From contig NZ_CP049863.1 in NCBI RefSeq assembly GCF_011299575.1, positions 2,232,001 to 2,296,000 of the forward strand: a DNA stretch of 64,000 bases, given 5' to 3'. This document shows positions 1 through 7,571 of this stretch, piece by piece. Below the pieces are notes generated by a model, which did no database searches, was not told the DNA's origin, and saw only the letters and a program-made list of their open reading frames with translations. Each line of letters begins with the position of its first letter. Position 1 is the first letter of the stretch. A program made the translations under genes and the position numbers. The stretch comes from Leucobacter viscericola (lineage in GTDB: Bacteria > Actinomycetota > Actinomycetes > Actinomycetales > Microbacteriaceae).

Positions 1-261
1 ACCCACAACAGCAGGAGCCAGCCGCAGCAGAGCAGCCCAGTTAGCGTGCCGACGATACGTCCACACGGCAAAGATGTCGCCGACAATCAGCAGCACCAGC
101 AGCACGCCGGTCGACTGCTTCGCGGGCATCAGCGCCGCAAAGATCGCAATAGAAACCGTATTGACCCCGGGCAGCGCGGTCTTCGAGAAGCCCACAATAA
201 GCGCGGCCACACCAAGCAGAACCCAGGCGTAGACAGGCAGTTCGGGCAAAAGGAGACTCAC
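1..261 (-). CDS. TSUP (TauE/SafE) family membrane permease, N-terminal part
   Basis: The minus strand reads without interruption from a GTG at 261 to the window edge (87 codons). It gives a hydrophobic protein beginning VSLLLPELPVYAWVLLGVAA followed by GFSKTALPGV, the glycine/serine/lysine motif near the start of TSUP anion (sulfite, sulfonate or sulfur compound) exporters. At least two membrane segments are visible in the part present. An in-frame stop at 283-285 limits the 5' end, so a start at or near 261 is likely, though the ribosome site is weak (GGGCAGG directly abutting). It is divergent from the sugar porter at 484. The substrate cannot be inferred. The remainder lies outside the window. 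Confidence 0.72.
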   Translation of the reverse strand, partial: MSLLLPELPVYAWVLLGVAALIVGFSKTALPGVNTVSIAIFAALMPAKQSTGVLLVLLIVGDIFAVWTYRRHANWAALLRLAPAVVG

Positions 262-368
262 CTGCCCAGCATAGGCCCGGATTCATGTTGCATTGTGTAG
301 ACAAACCAAAAATTACTCCGAATACAAACCCCAAAAATACGAGACCAAACACCCACCGCCCGTCAATT

Positions 369-386
369 TGTCCTTTTGATAGGACA
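369..386. promoter_or_regulatory. Inverted repeat upstream of the sugar porter; candidate operator
   Basis: TGTCCT (369-374) and AGGACA (381-386) form an inverted repeat with a 6-bp spacer in the 220-bp gap between two divergent transporter genes. On the minus strand it contains TGTCCTATCAAA, which recurs exactly at 7507-7518 just upstream of the IolG-like gene. Both copies lie in promoter regions of carbohydrate genes, so a shared regulator is plausible. No protein can be assigned to it from the sequence alone. Confidence 0.4.
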
Positions 387-483
387 TTGTTAGGCTCGCG
401 AACAGCGCCTCCGCGCAACACCGCTCGGGGCTCGTAAAATGACGACGCGGTAGTTGCATTCGCCGTGTCAGGCAGGGGAAACC

Positions 484-1917
484 ATGGCCGTACATTTAGA
501 TCAGGGCGTTTCGAAGCTCCCTCCGCTCACGGACGGATCGCACCGCCGCAGACTCGGCGTTGTCGCTCTGATCGCCACGTTCGGCGGTCTCCTCTTCGGT
601 TACGACACCGGCGTCATCAATGGCGCACTCCGCCCCATGGCGGCAGAACTCGGGCTCACCCCCTTCACCGAGGGCGTCGTAGCGAGCTCTCTCATCTTCG
701 CGGCAGCGATCGGCGCCATCTTCAGCGGCCGACTCTCTGACGCCTGGGGCCGCCGCAAAACCATCATCTTGCTGGCGGTCCTCTTTTTCGCCGGCACGGT
801 CTTTGTAGTTGTCGCACCCGGCCTCGACATCTTGGTCATCGGTCGCATCCTGCTCGGCCTCGCGGTCGGCGGCGCCTCGACGGTCGTCCCGGTCTTCCTC
901 GCCGAGCTCGCTCCCTACGAGATCCGCGGATCCCTCTCCGGTCGCAACGAACTCATGATCGTCGTCGGCCAGCTCGCCGCTTTCGTCATCAACGCGTTCA
1001 TCGGCAACGTCTTCGGCCACATCGAGGGTGTCTGGCGCATCATGTTCGCGATCTGCGCGCTGCCCGCGATTGCCCTCTTCTTCGGTATGTTGCGCATGCC
1101 CGAATCACCACGTTGGCTTGTGGATCACGGTCGCAACGAAGAAGCGCTCGTTGTACTCAAGTCGGTGCGCTCCGAGGATCGCGCTGTTGCGGAACTAGGC
1201 GACCTGACGGCTCTCGCGAGCGCCGAGAAGGAGCACCGCTCCATCAGTTGGCGCGCCATCTTCACGAACAAAAACCTGCTCAAGATCCTGCTCATCGGCA
1301 TTGGGGTCGGCATCGCCCAGCAGCTCACCGGCATCAACTCGATCATGTACTTCGGTCAGACCGTGCTCATCGAGTCGGGCTTCGACGAGAGTGCGGCCCT
1401 CATCGCGAACATCGCCCCGGGCATCATCGCCGTGGTTGGCGCCCTGATCGCCCTCTCGATGATGGACCGCTTCGACCGCCGCAAAACCTTCATCCTGGGC
1501 TTCTCGCTCACCACGGTCAGCCACCTGCTCATCGGTCTCGCGTCGATGCTGCTGCCTGTCGGCAACCCGCTTCGCCCATACATCATCCTGCTGCTCGTGG
1601 TGATCTTCGTGGGATCCATGCAGACCTTCCTCAACGTCGCAGTCTGGGTGTACCTCTCCGAGATCTTCCCGCTGCACATGCGCGGCTTCGGCATGGGCGT
1701 TTCGGTCTTCATGCTCTGGATCGCGAACGGCTTCCTGTCGCTCTACTTCCTCTCGCTGGTCGACGCGGTCGGGATCACCGGAACCTTCTTCCTCTTCGCT
1801 GCTGTTGGTGCACTCGCGCTCTTCTTCGTCTGGCGCTGCGTGCCCGAGACTCGCGGCCGCACGCTCGAGGCCCTCGAAGAAGACGTCACCACTGGCGCGA
1901 TCTACCTGAAGAAGTAG
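484..1917 (+). CDS. MFS sugar porter (sugar/polyol:H+ symporter, IolT/XylE type)
   Basis: A 477-residue, 12-helix major facilitator of the sugar porter family. Diagnostic motifs are GYDTGVINGAL in the first helix, GRLSDAWGRRKT in the loop between helices 2 and 3, PESPRWLVDHGR before the central loop, QQLTGINSIMYFGQ in helix 7 and PETRGRTLEALEED after helix 12. The family imports hexoses, pentoses or myo-inositol with protons. An open frame extends upstream to 454, but the ATG at 484 follows a purine-rich AGGGGAAACC and starts directly before the first helix, so it is preferred. The nearby IolG-, IolE- and IolD-like genes make inositol or a related polyol a reasonable substrate; this is inference. 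A strong hairpin follows the stop codon. Confidence 0.9.
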   Translation: MAVHLDQGVSKLPPLTDGSHRRRLGVVALIATFGGLLFGYDTGVINGALRPMAAELGLTPFTEGVVASSLIFAAAIGAIFSGRLSDAWGRRKTIILLAVLFFAGTVFVVVAPGLDILVIGRILLGLAVGGASTVVPVFLAELAPYEIRGSLSGRNELMIVVGQLAAFVINAFIGNVFGHIEGVWRIMFAICALPAIALFFGMLRMPESPRWLVDHGRNEEALVVLKSVRSEDRAVAELGDLTALASAEKEHRSISWRAIFTNKNLLKILLIGIGVGIAQQLTGINSIMYFGQTVLIESGFDESAALIANIAPGIIAVVGALIALSMMDRFDRRKTFILGFSLTTVSHLLIGLASMLLPVGNPLRPYIILLLVVIFVGSMQTFLNVAVWVYLSEIFPLHMRGFGMGVSVFMLWIANGFLSLYFLSLVDAVGITGTFFLFAAVGALALFFVWRCVPETRGRTLEALEEDVTTGAIYLKK

Positions 1918-1966
1918 GTTCGGGATCCGGGCCTTCCTCGGCTCGGCCTCTCGCCGCAAAAACACC

Positions 1967-2017
1967 AAAACCGCACGGGCACCTACATTCGCAAGAAGTA
2001 GGTGCCCGTGCGGTTTT
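1967..2017. terminator. Bidirectional terminator hairpin between convergent genes
   Basis: Perfect 20-bp arms (1967-1986 and 1998-2017) enclose an 11-base loop. The left arm starts with AAAA and the right arm ends with TTTT, so it can serve both the sugar porter (+) and the TetR gene (-) that converge on it. Confidence 0.85.
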
Positions 2018-2037
2018 CGGTGCCGTACTGGAGTGTG

Positions 2038-2064
2038 GTTCGGGATCCGCGGGCGATCCCGAAC
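2038..2064. repeat. Short palindromic repeat (GTTCGGGATC/GATCCCGAAC)
   Basis: Ten-base arms GTTCGGGATC and GATCCCGAAC flank a 7-base GC loop, just after the stop of the TetR gene. Pieces of the same element (GGTTCGGGATCC, CGATCCCGAACC, GGATCACGCGCGCGATCC) appear at 1916-1928, 23608-23622 and twice inside the LacI-type gene at 6162-7366, so it looks like a dispersed REP-like element. Confidence 0.55.
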
Positions 2065-2664
2065 CTACGCCGTCTCAGCCTCACCGACCAGCCGGCGAAC
2101 CAACTGGATGAGGGCGGCGCGACGGTCCTTATCGGTGCCGCCCGGGGCCCCCGCCATGATCATGCGGACGAGCTGCGGCGATGTGAACCACCAGGTTGTG
2201 ATCGCCATGACGGCGGAGAAAACGTACGGGGCCGACGGCTCGGCGGCCACGGCACCGCTCTTCTGGGCCGCTGACACCGCGGCGACCTTATCCGCGTAGT
2301 GCGCCGCGCGCTCGCTCTCCGCGACGATCCCCTCGTCAAGATTCTGCAGCGCCTCCCACGACATGAGCCTGAGCAGGCGGGGGTGTTCGAGGTGGTAGTC
2401 GTACACTCGACCGGCGTAGTCGCCCAGATCCATCGCTTGCTCTGCGGTGAGCGGGATGGCGCTGGCGAGTTTGGCGAGCTCCGCCTCAAGAACGGCGACG
2501 AAGAGCTTCTGTTTGCTGCCGAAGTACTGGTAGATCCGCTCCTTGTTCACTCCGGCCGCTGCCGCGACACGATCGATCCGTGCTCCCTCGGGTCCGTGTG
2601 CCGCGTACTCCTCGACGGCTGCATCGAGTAGGAGTTGCCGAGTGCGTTCCGTGTCCCACGCCAT
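2065..2664 (-). CDS. TetR/AcrR family transcriptional regulator
   Basis: A 199-residue TetR-type repressor. The N-terminal helix-turn-helix spans about residues 5-50 (RQLLLDAAVEEYAAHG, then RIDRVAAAAGVNKERIYQYF, the usual recognition helix ending in YxYF). The C-terminal ligand domain is variable, with a TetR_C-like core. The ATG at 2664 is preceded by AAAGAGGTCAGC and is favoured over an upstream in-frame start at 2688, which would lie inside the operator. It is divergent from the SnoaL-like gene at 2770. Two copies of CAACTGNNCAGTTG lie in the 105-bp gap, so it probably represses itself and the neighbour. The ligand is unknown. Confidence 0.9.
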   Translation of the reverse strand: MAWDTERTRQLLLDAAVEEYAAHGPEGARIDRVAAAAGVNKERIYQYFGSKQKLFVAVLEAELAKLASAIPLTAEQAMDLGDYAGRVYDYHLEHPRLLRLMSWEALQNLDEGIVAESERAAHYADKVAAVSAAQKSGAVAAEPSAPYVFSAVMAITTWWFTSPQLVRMIMAGAPGGTDKDRRAALIQLVRRLVGEAETA

Positions 2665-2685
2665 GCTGACCTCTTTCACAATCTC

Positions 2686-2741
2686 CAACTGAGCAGTTGC
2701 AAATTATTCTATCCCGCCCTAGACTCCAACTGTTCAGTTGG
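2686..2741. promoter_or_regulatory. Two palindromic operators between divergent TetR and SnoaL-like genes
   Basis: CAACTGAGCAGTTG (2686-2699) and CCAACTGTTCAGTTGG (2726-2741) share the arms CAACTG/CAGTTG with a 2-bp spacer. Their centres are about 41 bp apart, close to four helical turns. They flank the AT-rich stretch expected to hold both divergent promoters. This is the typical layout of autoregulated TetR operators. Confidence 0.75.
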
Positions 2742-2769
2742 ATAATGAAAACGAATAGGACAGGTCATC

Positions 2770-3171
2770 ATGACTAATACCCGCGAAACGGTAGACACCT
2801 TCTTTGCGCACTTTGGCTCGGGAAATCTCGAGGGCGTCGTTGCCGCATTCGCCGACAACGTCGACTTTTTGGTCGCAGGTGCTCCCAACGTGCCTTGGAC
2901 CGGTGCCCGCAATACTCGTGACGAGGTGGCGGATTTCTTCACGCTTCTCATGCAGGGTGGATTGACCGAGCCGGAAGAGTTCGTTGTTGAGGCCACGATC
3001 GTGGATGGTGATCAGGCCGTTGTGACAGGGCACTCGCGCTTCCGTGTTGTTGCCACCGGCAAGAGCTTCGAGAACCCGTTTGCGATTCACTTCACCGTGC
3101 GCGACGGGCAGCTGACCCGGTACTACATGCACGAAGACAGCTACGCGATCAGCGAGGCATTTGCTGCCTGA
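2770..3171 (+). CDS. SnoaL-like/NTF2-fold protein
   Basis: A 133-residue cone-shaped NTF2-superfamily protein of the SnoaL-like type. The N-terminal helices (RETVDTFFAHFGSGNLEGVV), the FADNVDFLV strand with its acidic residues, and the C-terminal curved sheet (FAIHFTVRDGQLTRYYMHED) match the fold. Such proteins are small-molecule isomerases, hydrolases or binding proteins; no specific activity can be assigned. It is divergently transcribed from the TetR gene and has operator copies in its promoter, so it is probably the regulator's main target. It is followed by an 11-base G run (3174-3184) and palindromic debris up to the convergent gene ending at 3272; no further gene is seen there. Confidence 0.8.
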   Translation: MTNTRETVDTFFAHFGSGNLEGVVAAFADNVDFLVAGAPNVPWTGARNTRDEVADFFTLLMQGGLTEPEEFVVEATIVDGDQAVVTGHSRFRVVATGKSFENPFAIHFTVRDGQLTRYYMHEDSYAISEAFAA

Positions 3172-3271
3172 TTGGGGGGGGGGGCTTGGCCCGCGCGGTG
3201 CGAGGCTCAGGATCCGGGCCGGCAGAATCCCGCAGCGCGCGAGCCCGAATCACACAGCCGCGAGCCCGAAC

Positions 3272-4267
3272 CTACAGCGCCGCGTTCGCCTCGCGCAGCA
3301 CCTTTGAAGCGACCTCAAGGCCCTCGATGCGGCCGAGCGAGACGTCCTCGTGTTCAATGTTGACCCACATGTTGGGGTCGACGTCACGCAGGGCCCGCAA
3401 GAATTCAGTCCAGAACGCGGTGTCGTGGCCTTTGCCGAGCGCGACGAAGTCCCAGGCCGACGGCTTTGGCCACTCGTTGGCCCACTCGTCGCCGCCGAGG
3501 TTGGTGCGGGGCTCGTCGGCGGGGATCCTGCGGAAGCTGTTGTCGAGCACCCCGTTGAGCGCCGCGGTTTCCGTGTTGACACGCACGTCTTTTGCGGCGG
3601 CGTGGAACACGAGTTCGCCGAGGTGTCGTACGACCGCCACCGGATCCATCTGCTGCCAGAACAGGTGCGAAGCGTCGAGTTCGACTCCGACGTGGGTCGC
3701 GCCTGTTAGTTCGATCAGCTTGTGCACGTCGGCCGAGTTGAAGACGAGGTTCTGAGGGTGGAGTTCGAGCGCGACCTTGACGCCGTGGTCGGCGGCGAAG
3801 CGGTCGATCTCACGCCAGAACTTCGCCGCGATATCCCACTGGTAGTCGAGCACATCGAGTGCCGCCGAGTTCCAGGCGTTGACGACCCAGTTGACGGTGG
3901 TCGCTCCGGGTTCTCCACCGGGCAACCCCGACATGGTGACCACCCGATCCTGACCCAGCCGCTGCGCCAGCTGGATCGACCGCCGCACATCGCTCGCGTG
4001 TGCGTCGCCGATCAGTGGCTTCGGGTGCAGCGGGTTTCCGTTGCAGTTGAGCCCGGCGATCCCGACCCCGGTGCCCTCGAAAAGTCCGAGGAACTCATCA
4101 CGGGCGGTGTCGGAACTGAGGATCTCGCCGTACGTTGGAATGTGTGTTGACGGCAGGAAGCCGCCCGAGTTGAGCTCGATGCCGGTCAGGCCGAGGCTTT
4201 TGACGACCTGGATTGCTGCGGGCAGGTCACGGTCGTGCAGGATTGCGTTGTAGACGCCAAGTTTCAT
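3272..4267 (-). CDS. Sugar phosphate isomerase/epimerase-like TIM barrel (AP-endonuclease 2 fold)
   Basis: A 331-residue TIM barrel of the xylose isomerase-like/AP_endonuc_2 superfamily. Visible strands include GVYNAILHDRDLPAAIQVVK, GIELNSGGFLPS, GIAGLNCNGNPLHP, KVALELHPQNLVFN and HVGVELDASHLFWQ. The conserved Glu (ALELHP), Asp (ELDASH) and His residues are the usual metal ligands. The family contains inosose dehydratases, tagatose/psicose epimerases and 3-keto-glycoside lyases. It is the second gene of a minus-strand operon, 31 bp after a Gfo/Idh/MocA dehydrogenase. That pairing (oxidise, then eliminate or isomerise) is typical of inositol and of 3-keto-sugar pathways. The exact reaction is undetermined. 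Confidence 0.82.
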   Translation of the reverse strand: MKLGVYNAILHDRDLPAAIQVVKSLGLTGIELNSGGFLPSTHIPTYGEILSSDTARDEFLGLFEGTGVGIAGLNCNGNPLHPKPLIGDAHASDVRRSIQLAQRLGQDRVVTMSGLPGGEPGATTVNWVVNAWNSAALDVLDYQWDIAAKFWREIDRFAADHGVKVALELHPQNLVFNSADVHKLIELTGATHVGVELDASHLFWQQMDPVAVVRHLGELVFHAAAKDVRVNTETAALNGVLDNSFRRIPADEPRTNLGGDEWANEWPKPSAWDFVALGKGHDTAFWTEFLRALRDVDPNMWVNIEHEDVSLGRIEGLEVASKVLREANAAL

Positions 4268-4298
4268 GGTGAAGCTTTCTTATAGCAGTGAGTTGGGG

Positions 4299-5489
4299 CT
4301 ACCGAACCGCGACCGTCGCGCCGCCGAGGGCCGCGGACTCGGCCACCGCCGCGAGAAACTCCATGTTGTGCACGCCGTCAGCGAAGCTGCGGCAGCGCGG
4401 CAGGGATTCCGCGGCGGGAATCCCGGCAACCTCCTCGAGAAAAGCGCGGGCCTGGTGCACAAACAGGTCATTCTGGCCAATACCAATGCCCGGCGCATCC
4501 ATCGCCCAGCCGCCCGCGTAGTGCGGGTGCGCGGGTCCGAGTGGCACGGTGCGGTATCCGGCGAGGTCAGCTTGCTCGTCGTGCAGCATCACCTCGACGA
4601 CCGCCGGGTTGGTCTGCGACCAGCGCGCGGCGCCCTTGGATCCGAAGACCTCAAGGTACAGATCGTTCGGGTGCCCGGCTGCGACGCGCGACACCTCGAG
4701 GGTGCCGACGCAGCGCTCGAAGCTCGCGTTGAAGGTTGCGTAGTCGTCGTTGGTGACCGGTGCGGTCTCGTCGCTGACGTTGCCGCGAGTGTGGCCGACC
4801 ACCTGGCCGAGGGGTTTCGGCCTTTCAGTGATTGACGTGTGGAACCGCCCGCCAGACACTTCGCGCACCGGCCCGCACAGGTACTCGGCAATGTAGCTGA
4901 GGTGGCTGCCGACGTCGCCGAGCGCGCCGGACCCCGCGGGCCCCTGGTAGCGCCAGCTGATCGGTGCGTCGGGCTGGCAGCCGTAGTCGGTCCAGTAGCG
5001 GCCCGAGAAATGCAGCACCTCGCCGAGGCGGCCGTCGTCGATCAGCTGGCGGATGAGCGCGATGCCGGGGGAGCGCAGATAGCTGAATCCGATGCGCGCG
5101 ACGATGCCGTTTGCGACGGCGGTTTCGGCTGCGGTGGCCATCGCGCGGGCATCCTCGATGGTGTCGCTGAGTGGCTTCTCGCAGAGCACGTGTTTGCCGG
5201 CGGCGAGCAGTCCCTCGACGATCTCGCGGTGCAGCGAGTTCGCGACGACGACACTCACCACGTCGATGTCGTCGGCGGCCGCGATCTCACGCCAGTCGCT
5301 GACGTGACGTTCGAAGCCGAAGCGGCGCGCGGTCTCCTCGCCGAGCGGGGCGTAGACATCGCCGATTGCAACGAGCCGGATCTCGGGGAGCGTGGGCGAG
5401 TAGACGGTTGAGGCGGCGCGGTACGCGGCGGCGTGCGCCTTACCCGCCATGCCTGCGCCGATGACGGCGACACCGATTGATGCGTTCAC
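4299..5489 (-). CDS. Gfo/Idh/MocA family NAD(P)-dependent dehydrogenase (long, about 396 aa)
   Basis: A Rossmann N-terminus (GVAVIGAGMAGKAHAAAY) and the family CEKPLSDT motif with its catalytic Lys identify a Gfo/Idh/MocA oxidoreductase. The C-terminal domain contains SGALGDVGSHL and GTLEVSRVA. The GTG at 5489, preceded by AAAGGAACCCC, is preferred; an upstream TTG would begin inside the operator. It belongs to the same long subfamily as the protein from 22369 (shared GDxxxHL and GTLExSRVA). Members oxidise inositols or oxidise glycosides at C3. It heads the two-gene minus-strand operon with the TIM barrel, under a perfect LacI-type palindrome. Confidence 0.87.
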   Translation of the reverse strand: MNASIGVAVIGAGMAGKAHAAAYRAASTVYSPTLPEIRLVAIGDVYAPLGEETARRFGFERHVSDWREIAAADDIDVVSVVVANSLHREIVEGLLAAGKHVLCEKPLSDTIEDARAMATAAETAVANGIVARIGFSYLRSPGIALIRQLIDDGRLGEVLHFSGRYWTDYGCQPDAPISWRYQGPAGSGALGDVGSHLSYIAEYLCGPVREVSGGRFHTSITERPKPLGQVVGHTRGNVSDETAPVTNDDYATFNASFERCVGTLEVSRVAAGHPNDLYLEVFGSKGAARWSQTNPAVVEVMLHDEQADLAGYRTVPLGPAHPHYAGGWAMDAPGIGIGQNDLFVHQARAFLEEVAGIPAAESLPRCRSFADGVHNMEFLAAVAESAALGGATVAVR

Positions 5490-5551
5490 GGGGTTCCTTT
5501 CGAGGGCTTCATTGCGGTGGGGATCGAGGCGCCGCTGTGTTACGGTGACAG

Positions 5552-5569
5552 TATTGGAGCGCTCCAATA
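5552..5569. promoter_or_regulatory. LacI-type operator TATTGGAGCGCTCCAATA
   Basis: An 18-bp perfect palindrome with a central CG, as expected for LacI/PurR-family operators, sits 63 bp upstream of the GTG of the dehydrogenase operon reading leftwards. A possible -35 (TTGACA on the minus strand, 5605-5600) lies upstream. The half-site TTGGAGC differs by one base from the half-site TTGGACC of the operators at 12507 and 22298. The adjacent LacI-type gene at 6162 is the natural candidate binder. Confidence 0.78.
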
Positions 5570-5689
5570 AGGATCACCGTAACCCCTTCACCTTTGTCCT
5601 GTCAATATGCATGGGGCCACTGAGGAGGGTTATCGCGATGCGAGGTCGTGGGATGCGGTGTGCCTGCCTGGTCCCAGTCGCCGAGCCCG

Positions 5690-5922
5690 CGTTTCAAGCT
5701 CGAGCCTGCGTTTCAAGCTCGAGCCTGCGTTTCAGGCTCGAGCCTGCGGTTCTGGGGTGCAGGCTCGGGGCTGGAGTGCGGGTTCGGCACTGGGATGCAG
5801 GTTCGGCACTGGGATGCGGGTTCGAGGCTGGGATGCGAGTTCGGGGCTGAGATGCGGGTTTGAGGTTGTGGGATGCAGGGTCGGAGTCGTGGTGCGGGGT
5901 TCGGGCTCGGTGCTGGGGCGCT
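5690..5922. repeat. Degenerate minisatellite, period about 19 bp
   Basis: Three near-perfect 19-bp units (CGTTTCAAGCTCGAGCCTG) run from 5690 to 5746 and then decay into looser units resembling GGTTCGGCACTGGGATGCG. A GC-rich low-complexity stretch (about 5923-5990) follows. The region between the operator at 5552 and the LacI-type gene at 6162 (about 590 bp) holds only this array and the hairpin at 6007; no gene is supported there. Confidence 0.7.
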
Positions 5923-6006
5923 AGGTCCCGGAGTCCCGTCCCCTCGGACCTCCGGACCCCCGGCCCTCTGGCCCCCTGGCCCCGGAAAGCCACCACCAAC
6001 AACGAC

Positions 6007-6082
6007 GAGCGCCCACCTTAACAACGAAAGGCCACCTTAATCGCAGGTCATTAAGCGGGCCTTTCGTTGGTAACGGGTGCTC
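6007..6082. repeat. Long intergenic hairpin, family A
   Basis: Imperfect arms 6007-6033 and 6058-6082 (core CAACGAAAGGCC/GGCCTTTCGTTG) enclose a loop that itself contains CTTAAT...ATTAAG. The left flank GACGAGCGCCC and the TTAC/CAACG core resemble the hairpins at 20836-20900 and 61860-61943. Confidence 0.6.
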
Positions 6083-6161
6083 TGGTGAGTTGCAACGCAG
6101 AGACAGTGACCCGCAATACGATGAGACAGAGCGCGACACCCGCCAAGCAGAAAGGCGCAGC

Positions 6162-7366
6162 ATGAAACGACCCACCATCTACGACGTCGCCGAGCGCGCC
6201 GGCGTCTCGAAGTCGCTCGTGTCGCTTGTGCTGCGTGATTCCCCAAGGTCAGCCCCGAAAAGCGCGAGGCGGTTCTCGCCGCGGTCGCCGAACTCAACTA
6301 CACCCCGAGCCGCCTCGCCGCGGGCCTCGCGGCAACCCGCACCCGCAGTGTCGGAGTGGTCATCGACGACTTCGACAACCTCTGGTTCGTTGAGGCGCTC
6401 GCGGGCCTGCGTGCCGCGCTCGCCGCAACGGGCACATCGCTGAGCGTGGCCGACACCCGGTTGAACGCGCACCTCGGGCTCGACCCCGTTGAGGTCTTCC
6501 GCTCGCAGCGCGTCGACGGCATTGTGTTGGCCGGTGAAGCCTCGGCCGAGGCCGCAGCCCGCAGCGGGGTACCGACGGTCGTGCTCGGCACGCGGGCGCT
6601 CGCGGATTCGGGTGGAGCTCAGGATCACGCGCGCGATCCCAAACCCGTGGCGCTGAGCGCGGGGGATGGCGGGTCCAACTCGCCAGTCGAGGCCTATGGC
6701 TTGGACGCTGAGGCCGACGGACCCGCAGTTTTGACCAAATCTCTGGCCAATGAGGATCACGCTCGCGATCCCGAATCAGGCACCCCGGCTGAATCCTCGC
6801 ACGGTGAGGGAACCGCGCCGCACTTGCCCCCGGTCTTTGCGAGCGACGAAGCCGCGGGAGGCCGCCTGGCCGTGCAGCACCTAGTCGGCCTCGGACACCG
6901 CGAGATTCTCTGCGTCACCGGACCGGGAGCGAGCGCCGCCGAGCGCGAGCGCGGATACCGCGAGGCCATGTCCGAGTTCGGCCTCGAGTCACGAGTGTTG
7001 CGTGCCGAGGCAACGAGCGAAGCGGCCGCCCGGGTCGCAGTGGCGGGGCTGTTTGGTTCGGGATCGGCGCCGAGCGCAGTGTTTGCGGTCAATGATCCGA
7101 TGGCCGTCGGCGTAATCGGAGCGGCGCGTGCGGCCGGGGTCGTGTGCCCGGCGGATCTCTCTGTGGTGGGCTACGACGACTCGCCCCTGGCCGCCTACGA
7201 ACTCGTGTCGTTGACCACAATCAGCGGCGATTCGCGTGAACTGGGTGAGGCCGCGGGTAGAGCGTTGGTCGCCATGATCGAAGGCGCGGATCCCCCGCGA
7301 TCCCGCAGCTTTGCGCCCCGATTGGTCGAGCGCGCCTCAACGGCGGCGGTCCCCGGGATCGGATAG
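6162..7366 (+). pseudogene. LacI family transcriptional regulator, frameshifted
   Basis: The ATG at 6162 (after AGAAAGGCGCAGC) begins a LacI headpiece, PTIYDVAERAGVSKSLVSLV. The frame breaks at the four-C run at 6241-6244; one extra C would continue it into AAVAELNYTPSRLAAGLAAT and a full periplasmic-binding-like core ending GYDDSPLAAYELVSLTTI at 7366. The core also carries an extra in-frame stretch of roughly 65-70 residues (about 6601-6822) between VVLGTRAL and VFASDEAAGG. That stretch is low in complexity and encodes DHARDP twice, because the DNA contains two copies of the GGATCACGC...GCGATCC palindrome. It may be a decaying gene, a phase-variable gene or a sequencing error. It is divergent from the operon under the 5552 operator and is its likely repressor. 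Confidence 0.75.
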
Positions 7367-7492
7367 CCCAGACCCCATTTCGATGTGCGATGCCGTACCT
7401 CACGGGGTCCACCACGTACGAAATCGCCCACTGCAGAGAAGCTGCCCTTGAAGTTCAGGGCCGCAACACCCCGAAGTCCGCGGCAAGCGTCG

Positions 7493-7518
7493 TACAATAG
7501 ACCTATTGTCCTATCAAA
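7493..7518 (+). promoter_or_regulatory. Promoter region with shared TGTCCTATCAAA element
   Basis: A TACAAT hexamer (7493-7498) lies about 75 bp before the IolG-like ATG; no convincing -35 was found. It is followed at 7507-7518 by TGTCCTATCAAA, the same 12-mer as on the minus strand at 375-386 upstream of the sugar porter. A looser inverted repeat TAGACC...GGGTCTA surrounds it. Confidence 0.4.
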
Positions 7519-7571
7519 CTAGATCGATGGGTCTACCGAGACCCCCAGATCCTCACCCTAAGGGAACCGCA

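Noticed and set aside
41..421. Open frame on the minus strand (126 codons) across the left edge
   Set aside because: It runs in another frame over the TSUP permease gene and its residues are Arg/Cys-rich without any fold; the permease frame is clearly coding.
3174..3184. Run of eleven G as a possible contingency locus
   Set aside because: It lies three bases after the SnoaL-like stop codon, outside any promoter or coding region, so slippage would have no evident effect.
5489..5567. Upstream TTG start for the minus-strand Gfo/Idh/MocA gene
   Set aside because: It would begin inside the LacI-type operator; the GTG at 5489 has a proper ribosome site and starts right before the Rossmann motif.
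5690..5922. Repeats at 5690 considered as a CRISPR array
   Set aside because: Units are directly tandem at 19 bp without spacers, degenerate, and no cas genes are nearby.
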